Shown here piece by piece: positions 12,756 to 25,506 of a DNA stretch of 64,000 bases (the first letter of the stretch is position 1; every line of letters starts with the position of its first letter). The position numbers were made by a program, and so were the translations under genes. The notes beneath the pieces are model-generated. The model was not told the origin of the DNA and ran no database searches. It saw nothing but the letters and a program-made list of their open reading frames with translations. This stretch comes from Acheta domesticus (taxonomy: Eukaryota > Arthropoda > Insecta > Orthoptera > Gryllidae): contig JAHLJT010000631.1 in NCBI GenBank assembly GCA_031308135.1, forward strand, positions 218,889,536-218,953,535. The letters are read 5' to 3'.

Positions 12756-13205
12756 GCGGAGATTTTTTTCAGTTTCTTCGCGCATTGGAAATTAGTAATA
12801 TAGATGTCGAAGACAATGAAATTATTGGAACAACATTCTACAATGCATGTGGAGTGCATATCTCCCAGCAACCCGTGAAACCCGTGCTAGGTAATAGCGT
12901 TCCTCAAACCGTTGTTCCTCAGTTCGGTTGAGCCAGATGGCTTCCCTATATTATCAACTGGTGCTGTGAATCACGGGATGACGAAATCTTTCCTGAATAT
13001 AGTTATTTGTTTGTGGTTTTTCGTACGTGTGGTCTTATGGAAGTCAACAAATCTCCTGATCACATAACCGGAAACCCGAAACCTTGAGTCTTGAAATCGA
13101 AAAATTGATCGGAGTTCAGCTACGTAAGGAATGTGAATATTTTCAAATAAGTCTGGACATAAGGCTGTCTGTCTGGACTGAGGCCCACAGCCGCCTCTAA
13201 GAGCA

Positions 13206-13232
13206 CTGAAGATGGCCGCAATGCGGCCGAAA
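13206..13232 (+). other. Hairpin motif CTGAAGAT-stem-GAAA, Penelope-associated style
   Basis: CTGAAGA at 13206-13212 is followed by a 6-bp stem GGCCGC/GCGGCC with loop AAT and then GAAAA. The same layout, GATGAT-stem-GAAA, occurs beside the Penelope-like GIY-YIG fragment near 36757-36785 on the minus strand. It resembles the CUGANGA...GAAA core of hammerhead ribozymes reported in Penelope-like elements. An extra U precedes the stem and no closing stems were confirmed. Confidence 0.3.
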
Positions 13233-13599
13233 AAGCTTTATGCCAAAATAAACAATTACGATGAAGAGCCTACATCAAATATTGATTTCAAATAAGTGTA
13301 CAAGACAGTGTACTTAAATATAATGTTTCGTATTTCAACATCACTTTTGTGTTTAACGTAGTACCTGGCAGAGTCCTTGTACTTTCTCGGCAATGTCTTT
13401 TCAGGCAGTGAAATTTCCCGCTCATGAGAATTACCAGTGGCTCGTTTCGCGTCCTCATGGACATCCTCACGTAGCCCGAAAGCGGCGAGCCGGTAAATAA
13501 TATAAACTTGGAACATTTTTCAACCCATAAATTACAGCGCAACGCAATTTGCATTTCTCTAGAGTCGGATAACGATCCCCGCGCGCCTGCAGGCAAAAA

Positions 13600-13960
13600 C
13601 CGAAAGTAAACTATTTCCGGACGCCCGACCTTCGCAAGCCTTTTCTCCGGAGTCCTCCGTGCGCCGCAGGTAGCGACAGGGGCTTCGTGCGTGCGTGCAC
13701 GCACGCTCGCGTGGGGGCGTGCACGCTCCGCCGCGCGAGCGTGTCTGCCGGCCGCTTTATCGCTGCAGCCCATCGCCCGCGTTTATTTGCACCCTCCCGC
13801 AGCGCCGCGCCACGCCGCGCCGCGCAGCGCCGGTGTTTCGGGTTAATTAAATGCAGTTGACACAGGAGGCGCGTGCACGATATAAAGACGCGCAGCGGCG
13901 GAGAGCCTGTGCTGCGGGCGCCGACGCACAGTGGGCCAAAGGGGCTGCGAAAAGCGGCCA
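13600..13960. promoter_or_regulatory. CpG-rich island with a TATA-like site
   Basis: This 350-bp patch is dense in GCGC and CGCG words. Near its right side, GATATAAAGACGCGC (from about 13877) gives a TATA-like box about 30 bp ahead of a GC-rich stretch. It could mark a promoter reading rightwards. No coding exon was recognised nearby, so the function is inferred from composition only. Confidence 0.25.
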
Positions 13961-14565
13961 AATAAATATTAATCAGAAAAGATGTATAATATAATAGAAT
14001 TTGCATTGAAGCGCTATTGTGAAGTAACATATTTTCTTCCGTATTAATTAATTAGTTTGTAATTTAAGTGATACTACTTTTGATACTTTCTTCTCTTAAC
14101 ACGTGTGTATGATTTTTATTTCTTTAGTGATGTTGCTTCAGTTTATTTCACTTTGGCCTCAACTACATCTAATACCCTAATCTGATTTGACTAACTGCAG
14201 TTTTTACAGTACACTGTCTGCTGATACGTAAAACTGGATAATTTCTATGATTACCTAACATTATAATCTATTTCATGTGTGGAGCGAAGAAGACGGTCCT
14301 TGCTATGAAAACGTGCGAAATTGCTTTTTTTTATTTTACTTAATAGGTAATTATAATGCATATAAATTGACACAATGTGGCTAGGGCGAAGGCCTTTAAG
14401 CCATAACGATACCTACATCCTACCACATTCTCACCATTCGAATTCTGGTATTCGCCCAAAACTGTTTATTACGAGTCTGAATTTCAAAGAAGCATGAAGT
14501 ATTGGTACAATTGGCATATCACAGAGGAATTTATATAAACGTTACCCCGTTCTATTATTTATCCA

Positions 14566-15040
14566 CCCAACTGAACCCATCTCGATCAGGTTTTTCGTCC
14601 AGTTTCCCTGATCCTTTGAGCAAATGCTGAGATGGTCCCTTGTTTTGCTCCTGGACATAAATGTAAATTCATTCTTTGTGAATCTTCTGAATTTCATCAC
14701 ATCTTCTGAATTTCAGTGGGAAATACAGTTATTCAAAATATCGTTTTCCATATTATCGCGGCAAAAAGTATTATTCTTTCATGAAGAACATGATGAGGGT
14801 TAAGGGCAGAAATTTATAGCTAATTTACCTTTGAAAATATATTTTAATATATAGGAGCGAATATTTTGTCAACAAAACTAAAAAAAAACGCTCTTTTTCT
14901 GTATTCAAAATTCGACTAGAATATTGTTTAGGATAGAGATCACAGAATTATGAAAACGTGCACAATTTTCACTTCTCCCCATAGCTTGTCACACACAGTT
15001 TTTAACTGTTTTTGACGTAAATAAATAAAATAAACGCGTT
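14566..15040 (+). repeat. Dispersed repeat copy 1, probable retroelement 3' region
   Basis: Two blocks match 60108-60475 in the same order and orientation. The first has CCCATCTCGATCAGGTTTTT, TCCAGTTTCCCTGATCC, TTGAGCAAATGCTGAGA, CCTTGTTTTGC and CTGGAC. The second is ACAGTTTTT, ACTGTTTTTTGAC, then an AAATAAATA-like tail. The A-rich short-unit tail suggests the 3' end of a non-LTR element or SINE. No coding part was found with either copy. Confidence 0.65.
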
Positions 15041-16266
15041 GCTCTGGTGGTGTGAGATCCCCGCCGTGCGCGCCTGTCTTCCGACCTGACCAACTGTGCG
15101 GGGCGAGTAGGGGACGCGCCTGGCGGGTGGGAGGAAGGGTGGGGGAGGTCGGAAGTGGGCGGAGAAAGGGCGGGGGCGGCGAAGACGACGAGAAGCGGCT
15201 GGGAAGGGCGCAGCGAGCTCGCGACGCCGGCGCTCACCAGTCGGGGCGTGGTGCAGAGCACAGCGCTCGGAAATTAGTGCCTTCCGACACTGCAAACCAC
15301 GTCAAGATGCTCTTGGGAGATAGGAGCCGAGATAAAAATAAAGGACAGTTTGAATGCAAATGAGTGAATTGTAATGAAATGTGTTTCGTCTCATTTATCA
15401 CTAACAATGAAAGAACGAAAATATTAAATTTAACATTATCTATTTTCAGTCACATACGAACACAACAGAAAATTCTGCAATAAACACTATTATTTAATTA
15501 TTTTTCCTTTTTCAATTCGAAGAAGAATATGTGAGAGCACTAAACAAGGCATTTTGAAAGGAAAATGATGATAAGGTTGCAAAGAGGACACGCGCGTTAG
15601 AAATGAAATTTCAAATATACAACAAACGATTATTCTGAGAACAATAAAAATTGAATTCGTACGAAACTGGTTATTCGTTATCGTTGATGTGCTAGGGTCA
15701 TAACGTTTTCGGCTCGAAAGGTGGCAGATTGAAATCCCGTATCTGATGCTTGTCTTTGAGGACTCTCCAAAACCCAATGAATTGTATCAATATTTTCGTC
15801 TCCGAAGCATAGTTCAAGGACAAAAGTAAGCATTGCGCATTGAAATAAGCGTCTAGGACTCAAATGTGTCGACTTGCACTATCGTGAGAATATAATATAT
15901 ACATTTTTGTATTATTTGGAGAATTAAATCTTTAAAGTTATCCATGCGACTGCGAATGATAGTAGATCAATGAACGGATTAGAAAGATTGAGAACGGATT
16001 AAATGAAGGTAAGTAGACCTTTCTTGAAATACTTAGTGGTAGCAATAGCGTCAGATGGAGGTAGGATAATTTAAAGATGTTAAGTAATATGTCAGTAGCG
16101 CCTGAGCAACATTGAGTTTGAAGAGTCATTGTTGAGACAGATATCGTTAAATTTCAAAAATATTTGTTATAATAATTAATGTTATTATTACAGAGAAGGT
16201 ATGAATCTATAACTTATTTTCCTGCATGTCCACGATTATATCGTAAACTTTGAGCCTACATAAGAC
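15041..16266. other. No gene recognised
   Basis: A GC-rich patch (15040-15260) is followed by AT-rich DNA up to the target-site duplication of the I-like element. No motif-bearing frame was seen. Confidence 0.5.
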
Positions 16267-16278
16267 AAGATTTAAATA
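16267..16278. repeat. Target-site duplication, left, I-like copy 1
   Basis: AAGATTTAAATA here is repeated exactly at 21748-21759, directly after the element's poly-A. Confidence 0.88.
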
Positions 16279-16468
16279 CAGTACCATTGTGGCAGCCGAC
16301 CGAGACACATCGTGCTCCGATCGCGTCCAGTGAAACGCTGTTTTTATTTTGTCTTTCAGTCAGTGAATTAAGTGGTATTTACTTAGTGGCAATATTCTTG
16401 TTCCACGAGTTGTGTGTGCCTGAAATCAAGTGTATGGTCAGCCGGTGCAGCGGCTACCCTGCGCAAGG

Positions 16469-17831
16469 ATAGAGCCCTCGGGCATCGGGGCTCCCTTAAC
16501 CTCAACCCCGCAACCTCAGGTATCTACTCAACCAAATATGAAAAACCTACGCAAATGTTATGTCAACTGAAGTGTTTCCCACCAAGGACCAGGCCATAAT
16601 CATTGACTCACAAGAAGGCCTCACCATTAAAGATTACGTAAACAGTTTATCCGATATTATTGACCCAAGTGAAATAAGGTTCATATCCAGAATAGCAAAC
16701 AACAGAGTGTGCATCTTTCTAAGCTCCCAAACTATAGCTGATAACCTCACGAACAACCACAAAATCATAAAAATCAAAAACCATGAATTGAAATTGAGAC
16801 CACTCTTAACAAAGGTCAAAAGAATAATTATTTCAAACGTCTGTCCCATCATCCCACACTCAGTAATAGAGAATGTATTCACCACCAACAATATCAAACT
16901 GGCATCCAAAATTTCATTTGTTAAAGCTGGTATTCCTGGACAGGGGTTCTCTCACATTATGAGTTTCCGCAGACAAGTATATGTTTCCCCTGGAGATATA
17001 GATCGACTAACTGAATCCACTACTGTGTATTATGATGGCGCAACATACAGGATATTTTTCACAACAGATGAAATGTCATGCTTTAATTGTCACCAAACAT
17101 GACATTTAGCTGGACAATGCCCTACACCTAATACTTCTAATCAACAAAAGACTACCAATTTAAGAAGTACTCCCATGGAATCTGAACACATTAGGGAAAA
17201 ATCTTGTGACTTGCCAGATCCAACAACCAATGGAACAAACACTGAAGTAGCAGATATACAAAGTAACCATGATCACACTACAAGAATGCCCACAACTGAT
17301 TTTTCACCACTTCCTAAATCTCTACTCTACTAGTGAAGCTAAAAACAATGAAGAAATTCCAACTAATGACAACATAGTCTCCCTTAATACCAATAAAAGA
17401 TGCCTCCAGAATGACTCCTCCTCACCCCCCATGTCAGTAAGCAACACAACTGAAACAAATAATATGGAAAAACTCTCAAAACAGCCAAAAAAGAAAAAAA
17501 GAAGAAAGAGAAAAATATGGAAGAGCTGATAACCCCTATTAAACACATCATTGAAGACTCTCAAAATAACTTCCCCCTTACTTACATACAATTTAAATCC
17601 TTTCTAGAGAACTCTTTCAGTGCTAATGATCCTATACTTGTAGCCAGTAACTACTCACAAGACATATCATCCATCACCAAAATGATGCATAGTTTATATC
17701 CGCATCTCACCAACAAAACCATAAAAGGCAGATTCACCAGGATTATCAGGAAAATCAACTCAGTACTTCATACAGCAGATGAATCAAGTACTGAAACAGA
17801 CTCCAGTATAGAAATCAACACCAGTCAATGA
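16469..17831 (+). pseudogene. ORF1 (gag-like RNA-binding protein), I-like copy 1, disabled
   Basis: It corresponds to the 454-residue ORF1 of copy 2. The start codon is ATA (16469-16471) where copy 2 has ATG. An extra A near 16545 shifts the frame. TGA at 17100-17102 replaces a Gly codon inside the CCHC knuckle, so the protein would stop at CHQT. A further shift with a stop near 17333 disrupts the linker. The SFRRQVY stretch and the lysine-rich C-terminal part are still readable. The stop overlaps the ORF2 start as ATGA at 17828-17831. Confidence 0.85.
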
Positions 17832-20800
17832 AAATTCTTCAATGGAATGTAAATGGCTTTTACCCCAGACTAGAAAGTATACAGTACCTATGTAACTTAA
17901 CACACCCTGATATCCTGTGTATCCAAGAGACCAACTTCAAAGACTCCAAGCATGGTAATATCAAAGGGTATAATTGCTCCTTCAAAAACAGATGTAACAC
18001 CAATCATGCCAGTGGTGGTGTAGCTATATACATTAAAGACCATATTCCATATCAAGAAGTGATTATTCAATCAAACATTGAAGTTAGTGCTATAAGGATC
18101 CTGTCATCTGTTCAAATTAATATATGTAATATCTACTTACCAAATATCTACAAGTTTGCTGAACAAGAAGTAACTGATATTATTAACAAGATGCAAAAAC
18201 CATTTCTCATTGTGGGAGATTTCAACAGCCACAATTGAATTTGGGGCTCTAATAAAACTGACAGTAGAGGAATTATGCTTGAGGAAATTTTTGATAAACT
18301 AGATACAATTGTTCTTAATACTGGAGAACCTACTCACATCAATACCAGTAACAACAGTTACAGTGCCATCGATATCTCCATCTCCTCCACCCAATATTCC
18401 TATAAATGTTCATGGAACATCTTAGATTACCCATATGATAGTGACCATTCCCCCATTTTTATAAACATAAACAACACTCCCAATACTCATAACCAAGATC
18501 AAGCAATCCCAAGACGGAATTACAACAAAGCAAACTGGAACCTTTATAATAATTTGATAAAAAAGGACCTACCTAAAATTAACGACCTTCTAGAAACAGA
18601 AAATATCGATACTATTATCAATTCATTTAACGATGTCATAATTAAAGCTGCAAACGGATCAACTGAAACAATCAATTTAGCAAAGAAACCCAAACTAGTG
18701 CATTGGTGGAATGAGAAATGTAAATTGGCACTTAAAAATTCCAAACATGCCTTCAACAAATATAAAAAACATAATACAGAAGAAAATAAAATATAATACA
18801 AAAAGATGAGAGCTATTACAAGAAGAACCATAAAAGAAAGTAAAGCAAACACCTGGCGCAATGATGTCTCAAGTCTATCAATACACAATAATATAAATGA
18901 GTCATGGGCAAAAATAAGGGCTATCGAAGGAACAAAGAAAGGTAAACAAATACATTTTTTACTGTCAAAATAACCAAATCATTACAGACCATAATGAAAT
19001 AGCAACTTCAATTGCATGTAGCTTTGCCAAAAACTCTAGTTCAAAAAACTATACAGAAGCCTTCTTACAGCACAAAAAAGAGCAAGAGAACCTTACAGAA
19101 CCTACAAATAATCAAGACTTGGCTACTTATTACCATATTAATGACCCTATTGGAATTCAAGAACTTAATTCTGCTGTCAACAGGACTAGGAACTCCTCAC
19201 CTGGACCAGACAGTATTCCATATATTCTTTTAAAAAATCTACCCCTGGAAGGAAAAGAAATTCTACTAAGAATATATAACATAATATGGAATAAAAATGT
19301 ATTTCCTGAATTATGGAGATCAGCTATTGTTATACCTATACCAAAGCCTGGGAAAGACCCCACTAAAACGGAAAATTACAGACCCATTTCCTTAACATGC
19401 AATATGTGCAAAATCCTGGAAAAAATAATTAACAAAAGACTCAGATGGTTTCTAGACTTTAAAAACATCATATCCAACAATCAATTTGGTTTCAGAGCTG
19501 GACACTCAACTACCTCTCACCTAGTAAGTATTGATAATTACATCCAAGAAGCCCTTGCTAACAAACAACATGTTTTAGCAGTGAGTCTAGACATCGAAAA
19601 AGCCTATGACATGGTGTGGACCCATATAATCATGACAAAATTACAGGAATATGGACTTAAAGGCAACATATTTCAATTCAACAAGAATTTTACCAAAGAA
19701 AGAACCTTTTATGTGAGAGTTAATGGTAGCCTATCATCAGTACAACACTTGGAGAATGGACTACCACAAGGTGCTGTACTTAGTGTTACTCTATTCCTGT
19801 TGGCCATCAATGATGCAGGCTCTGAAATCAATCATCCGGTAATCATAAGGAAATATGCTGATGACATTACCATTCTCTGCAGAGGATCATCTATTACAAC
19901 CAGTCAAGAAATTATACAATCTGCCCTAAACAATCTACTTGAATGGTCTCTCAAATCAGGCTTTAAATTTTCAGCTTCCAAAACCCAATGTATAGTGTTC
20001 TCCAGACAAAATATGGAGAGTCAGCCTACATTAAAAATGGGCCTACATAACCTAAAATTTTATCAAAACATTAAAATATTAGGCATGCATTTTGACTCAA
20101 AAATGAACTGGAAAAGGCATATACAAATCTTATCTGAGGAATGTAAAAAAAGACTCAACATACTCAAGTGCATATCCCATAATAACTGGGGAGCAGATAA
20201 ACATCTCCAGCTGATGACCTACAACGCAATAATTCGATCCAAAATCGACTATGGATCCATATTATATGATTCAGCTAGCAAAAAAGACCTACAAAAACTT
20301 GATGTTATACACAACAAAGCTCTACGAATAAGCACTGGTTGCTTTCAAACCAGCCCCATTGGTATCATCCTAATAGAAGCCAAAGAACCAACCCTAGCTC
20401 ACCGTAGACAAATGCTAACTCTCAAATATGCCATCAAATCAGCAGAATCAAATAACCCTATAATCTACCACGATATATACCCAAAACTTCAAAATTACTA
20501 CAAAGAACAAAAATGCTTTTCACCAGTATATACCAAAGTCAAAAACCTTCTGAGACAGTTAAACCTTCAGGAACATATACTAATGGAAAAAAGAAACAAT
20601 AGTATACCACCGTGGACAATTCCTGAAATAGTAACAGATATAACACTAGACACTATTCAAATAAAATGGCTAAAAACGATAGGAAAATTAAACTTAATGA
20701 AATAGAAAATAAATACCAAGACTCCTATAAAATCTATACTAAAGTTACCAATAAGAGAGATGGAAAATATGCAACTACAATTACGAAAGATGTTAAAATT

Positions 20801-21537
20801 ATAAACAGACTGCATTCCTACTCTAGTACTACTACAGCTGAAATATGCTCTATAATGACAGCCTTCAAATTGTCACAGAAACTCGGAAATAACAAGTTTG
20901 TCATATTCTCTACTTCTCTTGAAGCAATAAACAACATTCTCAATAACTACCTGGCCTACCAATGATAAACATTATTCATGAAATATATCATGACATTATA
21001 CAATCTAAAAGAAGTCTCATAATTGCCTGGATACCAGATTACAAAACAACCCCTGAACATAATACAATGAGTCTTGAAGAAGAAAATGTAAGCCCTGAAA
21101 CAGGAAGTATTTTAACAATATCACACACTCGCAAGGACTTATGGACCCACATCAAGAAAGCAATGGATGAAAAGTGGAGCAACCTCTGGAAAAACATGAA
21201 ATCCAGCCCTCTACACAAACACGTTAACAACTTTTACTCCCTGAAAACCTCCAAAAAATTTTCAAGAAAAGATCAGGTGACAATAACAAGAATAAGAACC
21301 GGTCATTGCAAGTTCAGTCATCAACACTTGTTAACTGGAAATCCCCCACCTACCTGCCAGCACTGTGATACCATTCTTAACTTTGAACACATTTTAACTC
21401 AATGTCCTATGTTTCAGTACAGCAGACACACATACCTAGAAGATGAGCAAAACCCTGAACTGATGCTATCATCCATCGACTACCAAAATAAAATATTAAA
21501 ATTCTGTAAAGACAGCAACATTCTTAAAGAAATCTAA
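17828..21537 (+). pseudogene. ORF2 polyprotein (AP endonuclease, RT, RNase H-like), I-like copy 1, disabled
   Basis: The reading begins MKILQWNVNGF with the AP-endonuclease residues QET and GDFNSHN. TGA at 18236-18238 replaces Arg directly after GDFNSHN, and TAA at 18794-18796 replaces Gln. A frameshift follows near 18965-18973. The RT core is then open from 19119 to 20705 with SLDIEKAYD and YADD. A 4-bp deletion near 20664 and a 1-bp deletion near 20947 split the RNase H-like region. The C-terminal knuckle frame (20962-21537) is open here, whereas copy 2 has a shift there. Confidence 0.87.
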
Positions 21538-21747
21538 TTGTAATAAGTGTATTGGTATGGATACGAGAAACTAATTCTGTAACATCAAAATACCTGTAAT
21601 GTCTGTCTCTACATATTCACATATATTGTAATTTGTAAATTTTCATATCTATTGTAAAGTTGCCGTGTTAATATTGTAAAGTTGTACTTAAAGTAGTCGC
21701 TAATGACCTCAGTTGTCGATGCGACTTTAATAATAAATTTAAAAAAA

Positions 21748-21759
21748 AAGATTTAAATA
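21748..21759. repeat. Target-site duplication, right, I-like copy 1
   Basis: AAGATTTAAATA follows the A-run and matches 16267-16278 exactly. The first A residues could also belong to the tail, so the true length is 9-12 bp. Confidence 0.85.
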
Positions 21760-24419
21760 TGTTGCTTGATTTTGCATATGATAATTCATGGTTTAAAGTC
21801 ATACTGACAAAAATATTTTTCGGAACATCTCCATAAATATAAAATTAAAACTGACTGAGTCGCTATAAAATGTTAAAATGTGCAGCTATTGCAACGACAC
21901 CTCGTGGTACAATTCGGTAGTTTTCGCTGTGCCGCATTCGGTTTCGCATTTTATGTAAGATTGTAATTGTATGTAAGTATGTACTTTGGTGCAATAACCT
22001 TCGACGGAGCCTGGACCTTCCAGCGGCGTTCCGGATTTGCGGCCATGGGTTATGGAGAACATAGAACCCAATAAATTGGTTTTCACAAAATGCAAAAATT
22101 TCTGGGAACGTAGTGAACCTAATCGTTGGTATGTACCGTGTTGGATTTCAGATATGCAGTTTGCCGAAAGAAATGTAACAAATATCACAGGAATTTAATT
22201 GGATTTTTGCATGGGGCGTGACAATCTATGACAATAATCGCACATAAATCAAAATTTCACCGGGATTTAAAGGTCTCCCTAAAATTGTTTAATAGGTCCC
22301 TTGGGGACTGTGCACCAAAATTTTTGAACTTATTAATTTTAAAGTAAAAAAAACTTTTGAAATACTAAACTGAAAAAATTAACGTTGTGTTCTACCATTC
22401 ATTCAAATGAATTATTAATATGGGAGTGCGATTACTTTTCATCATTTTTGACGGGCTACATCTATCATAAATTAGTAAATTAGGGCAGTGAGAGCTAGTA
22501 AATGGGTGACGAGACGTTGAGAAGTAATGGTATAGAATTACAATAAAGGAGATTTCATGGTTTAGAAAAATAAAACGAACGTTCACAAAGTGATGTTGTG
22601 AGATTCAAATCACAGCCAGACAAACTCACCGTTTTCTGGCGCACGATAACATAACTTTATTTTCTTACGAAGTATTCTTAGGGGAGAAAGTAAAACCTAG
22701 CCCCAGAGTAACTAAAGGAGATAGAGTAGAATGCATAAACGGGAGACGAGACGCAGCAGGAAGTACTTCCTGTCGGGCGCGTCGCTCTGTGCAACGTGAC
22801 GAGGCTGCACGGGAGGGGCCTGTGAGCGCAGAGGCAGGTGCGAGCGGAAGGAGCGGGGAGGGGGGAGGGGGGCTGAAGGTGACAGGCGAGTCGAGCAAGG
22901 AGGGGCGGGCCAAAGGAAGAACGCCAGGAAAGCGGCGCTCCGTATGAAGCGAGGAGACCCTTCGCTGACAAGGGGCCGAGCACGAGCCGAGCACGGAGGC
23001 GCACGAGAGATGAAGCAGGCAGGAACGACACCGCGGAATTTAAAATTACGAGCGCCCGTCTTATCTGACTCTTTCTTTCATTAAAAGCTAAAAAATGAAA
23101 ATTTCATTATCACACCTGTAAAATATTAACTCTCGTTGTTTGTCAACGCTTAAAACTTGCATCAAAGCGACGCCAGTTGTTAAACTCTGCGAAATTAATT
23201 TTTCGAGGCTGCATGCGCAACGAAGTGTCGCTTACTAAATTCTCGGAAAGGTGCCGGAACTCATTTCCAGAAGAGTATGCAGGTTATGAAGAAAAACATA
23301 TTGTTATAAATTACGGTTTCCTTTGCTCTGATTTGGATCTAAGAAAGAAAGTGTCCTTTTAGAGCCAGAAATACGTGTACTAGTTTCTAATGTAGGTCTA
23401 GGGGTACTACAAAAAGAAATTTAACTATAATTAAATTGTTTATTACTCAGTAAGTTTTGAATTTAAATTTATTTACAGAATAAACATAACTTTTTATAAA
23501 CTTAACACATTTTTAAAAGATAATGTAAAACCTAATTTAAACAATTTTATTGTTTTTTGACAGAAAAGTTACATTAATTTCCCTTTTTCTCGAGTAAAAT
23601 ATGCTCATTTATAAAGTGAATGAAACACCCTGAGTAGAAATTATAGGTGTAATTTTTGCCGAGACGTAATTACCATGACAATATAAAAAAGAAAGATGAC
23701 AGTATAAACTATATTTTATTAACTATGTTTAATTGGATAAGGCGGTTCTATCGAAGCTAAAATCTTATTCTTAAAAAATCACGACTGCTTTCGCCTCTAA
23801 TTTCTGAGAAACCAGCCATCTTTATAATTACTTTTCGTGAAATTTTCCGGTATTTTAACAGTTATTCTGCTATTCGGGGTGGAGATTAATCCAACAAAAC
23901 AGCAGTAATTGAAATTGGTCCAGTCTTTTTTTTTTTAGTTGAAAGTGTAACTAACACAACTAACACAATTTATTACATATAGATATAAAACTGAGCAACT
24001 GAAACCAAACAAAACTACTGTACAATGTAATATAAACGAGGTAAAACTAACAATTACGTAAGGCAAAGATTAAGACAATCTATTACAACAAAATAAATAG
24101 ATTGTATAAATTATTTCAATACTCTCCTAACTTTCAATATATATATTACCAAACTGACTACAGTAATATGAAATAGGTCAATCAAACAATTCAAACATTA
24201 ACAGTGCAAACAAATTAAAAGAAAATAGCTTCAAAAATGAACTACGTACAACAATGCTACGAGATTTAAACGCGTTACAATACTATGTAACACAACTAAA
24301 ATAAAACAAACGTTAAGTTTTGAAATGAATAGTACATGAGTCTCGTACAAATAACCGTTGCAATGCAACGTTACAACTTAGTCTAGTTTGTCATGTTTGA
24401 ATCTGTCATGTTTTTAGTG
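21760..24419. other. No gene recognised
   Basis: AT-rich DNA with one GC-rich patch at about 22740-23000. Open frames in that patch occur on overlapping frames and carry no family signature. Confidence 0.5.
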
Positions 24420-25506
24420 GATTTCACCAACACTAATAAAATCTCTCTTGACGATCGTCATTTTTGACGAACGTCAAAATCTTGACGCATCGTTACGTTT
24501 CACCAACGCTTTTCTGTTAGAATTGACGCCCCGTTAACTTTGACGATTCGTCAAGGATCGTGTGTCGATTTTTTTCTCCTCGTACAGAGGTTGGCTATCA
24601 TGTCGGGTTACAACGCGATTCCGCATTGGCTATTGAATCTGTTGACTACTGAAGACGAACTATTATATTCGGTAGGTTGGCACGAAGTCCACAGTAGATT
24701 TCGTGGTTCGCACATGAAGAAAATCACATATTTGCACACTAACGAAGAAATACTTTTTTATTTCTGAATTGTTCTAATTCAATTCCCCTGAAGACAAAAT
24801 TTGCACATGTGTGTAGTCTGTCATCGCTGTATCTCCAGAAATGTTCGTTATTATAAAAAAATGTGTTTTTGGTTAGGGTTCGGCACCCCATGGAAATACC
24901 ACATTCTATGGGCATAGAGAAGGATTTGCGAAAGAAACAATCTTTCTATTTATGCAATCGCTCTCTGTGATGACAAAATTCCATTGCAATGGCCGGAGGA
25001 AATGTCATGCAGCATAAAATATTAAAGATATTTACTGGGCATGGGCGTTTATTTGTTTGAGGGATATTCAAAACGCAGTTTTATTTCTTCTAAATTCTTC
25101 AGTAACACCGTTTTCGACATTCTCTCGATATGAATTGAATCTTCCAATTATTAAAAAGTATATATTTTTGAATAATTGCTTGTTCTAGATTCATGGTTTG
25201 TAATTATGCAAAAGTTAAGCATCAAAATTATCTCCCATGATATCACACATGCCCCACTTGCACAGCAAAAAAGTAAAATAACTAGTTTAATGAAATACAA
25301 TGCACGCGTTTGATTCACCCTAACCTCACAACAGCAGTTTAACGAATCGTCAAAGACCTTGATGGCGGGGTGCCGGTCCATCAAAATTTGACGAATACTT
25401 TGACGATCGTCAGGCGAAAAGACCTTGGTGAAACGTAAATAAGGCGTTTGACGCGCCGTCAATGGTTTGACGTCCGTCAAAGCTGCTGATCAGTGTTGGT
25501 GAAATC
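24420..25506. mobile_element. Unclassified inverted-repeat DNA element with TGACG dyads
   Basis: The 15-bp terminal repeat GATTTCACCAACACT (24420-24434) is matched perfectly in inverse at 25492-25506. About 70-77 bp further in, each arm holds a second related repeat (CGTTTCACCAACGCT at 24496; CCTTGGTGAAACG at 25423). Between and beyond these, each arm has about eight TGACG/CGTCA half-sites, mostly in pairs with 2-3 nt spacers. Only short frames occur inside, so it is probably non-autonomous. No target-site duplication was evident, and the superfamily is unknown. Confidence 0.65.
24598..24767 (+). CDS. Small ORF inside the TGACG-dyad element, unknown
   Basis: An ATG at 24598 opens 56 codons beginning MSGYNAIPHWLLNLL. 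It has an amphipathic N-terminal half and no recognised domain. It starts just inside the left arm of the inverted-repeat element, so it could be the remnant of that element's protein. It could equally be chance. Confidence 0.2.

Larger units (their letters stand above)
12756..14565. other. No gene recognised
   Basis: Apart from the hairpin at 13206 and the CpG-rich patch at 13600-13960, this is AT-rich DNA without recognisable protein similarity. Confidence 0.5.
16279..21747 (+). mobile_element. I-superfamily-like non-LTR retrotransposon, copy 1 (full length, dead)
   Basis: This 5.47-kb unit aligns end to end with copy 2 at 44546-50031. Both contain CCATTGTGGCAGCCGACC near the 5' end and end in GACTTTAATAATAAATTT plus poly-A. 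It is bounded by a 12-bp target-site duplication, so both ends are defined and it is full length. The ORF1 (SFRRQVY region, CCHC) plus ORF2 (AP endonuclease, RT, RNase H-like, C-terminal CCHC) layout fits the I/Nimb group. By eye, differences from copy 2 are a few per cent, so insertion is fairly recent. Confidence 0.85.

Noticed and set aside
24420..25506. Assignment of the TGACG element to PIF/Harbinger
   Set aside because: The ends recall insect Harbinger-type repeats from memory only. No 3-bp target duplication or nuclease was found, so the superfamily was left open.
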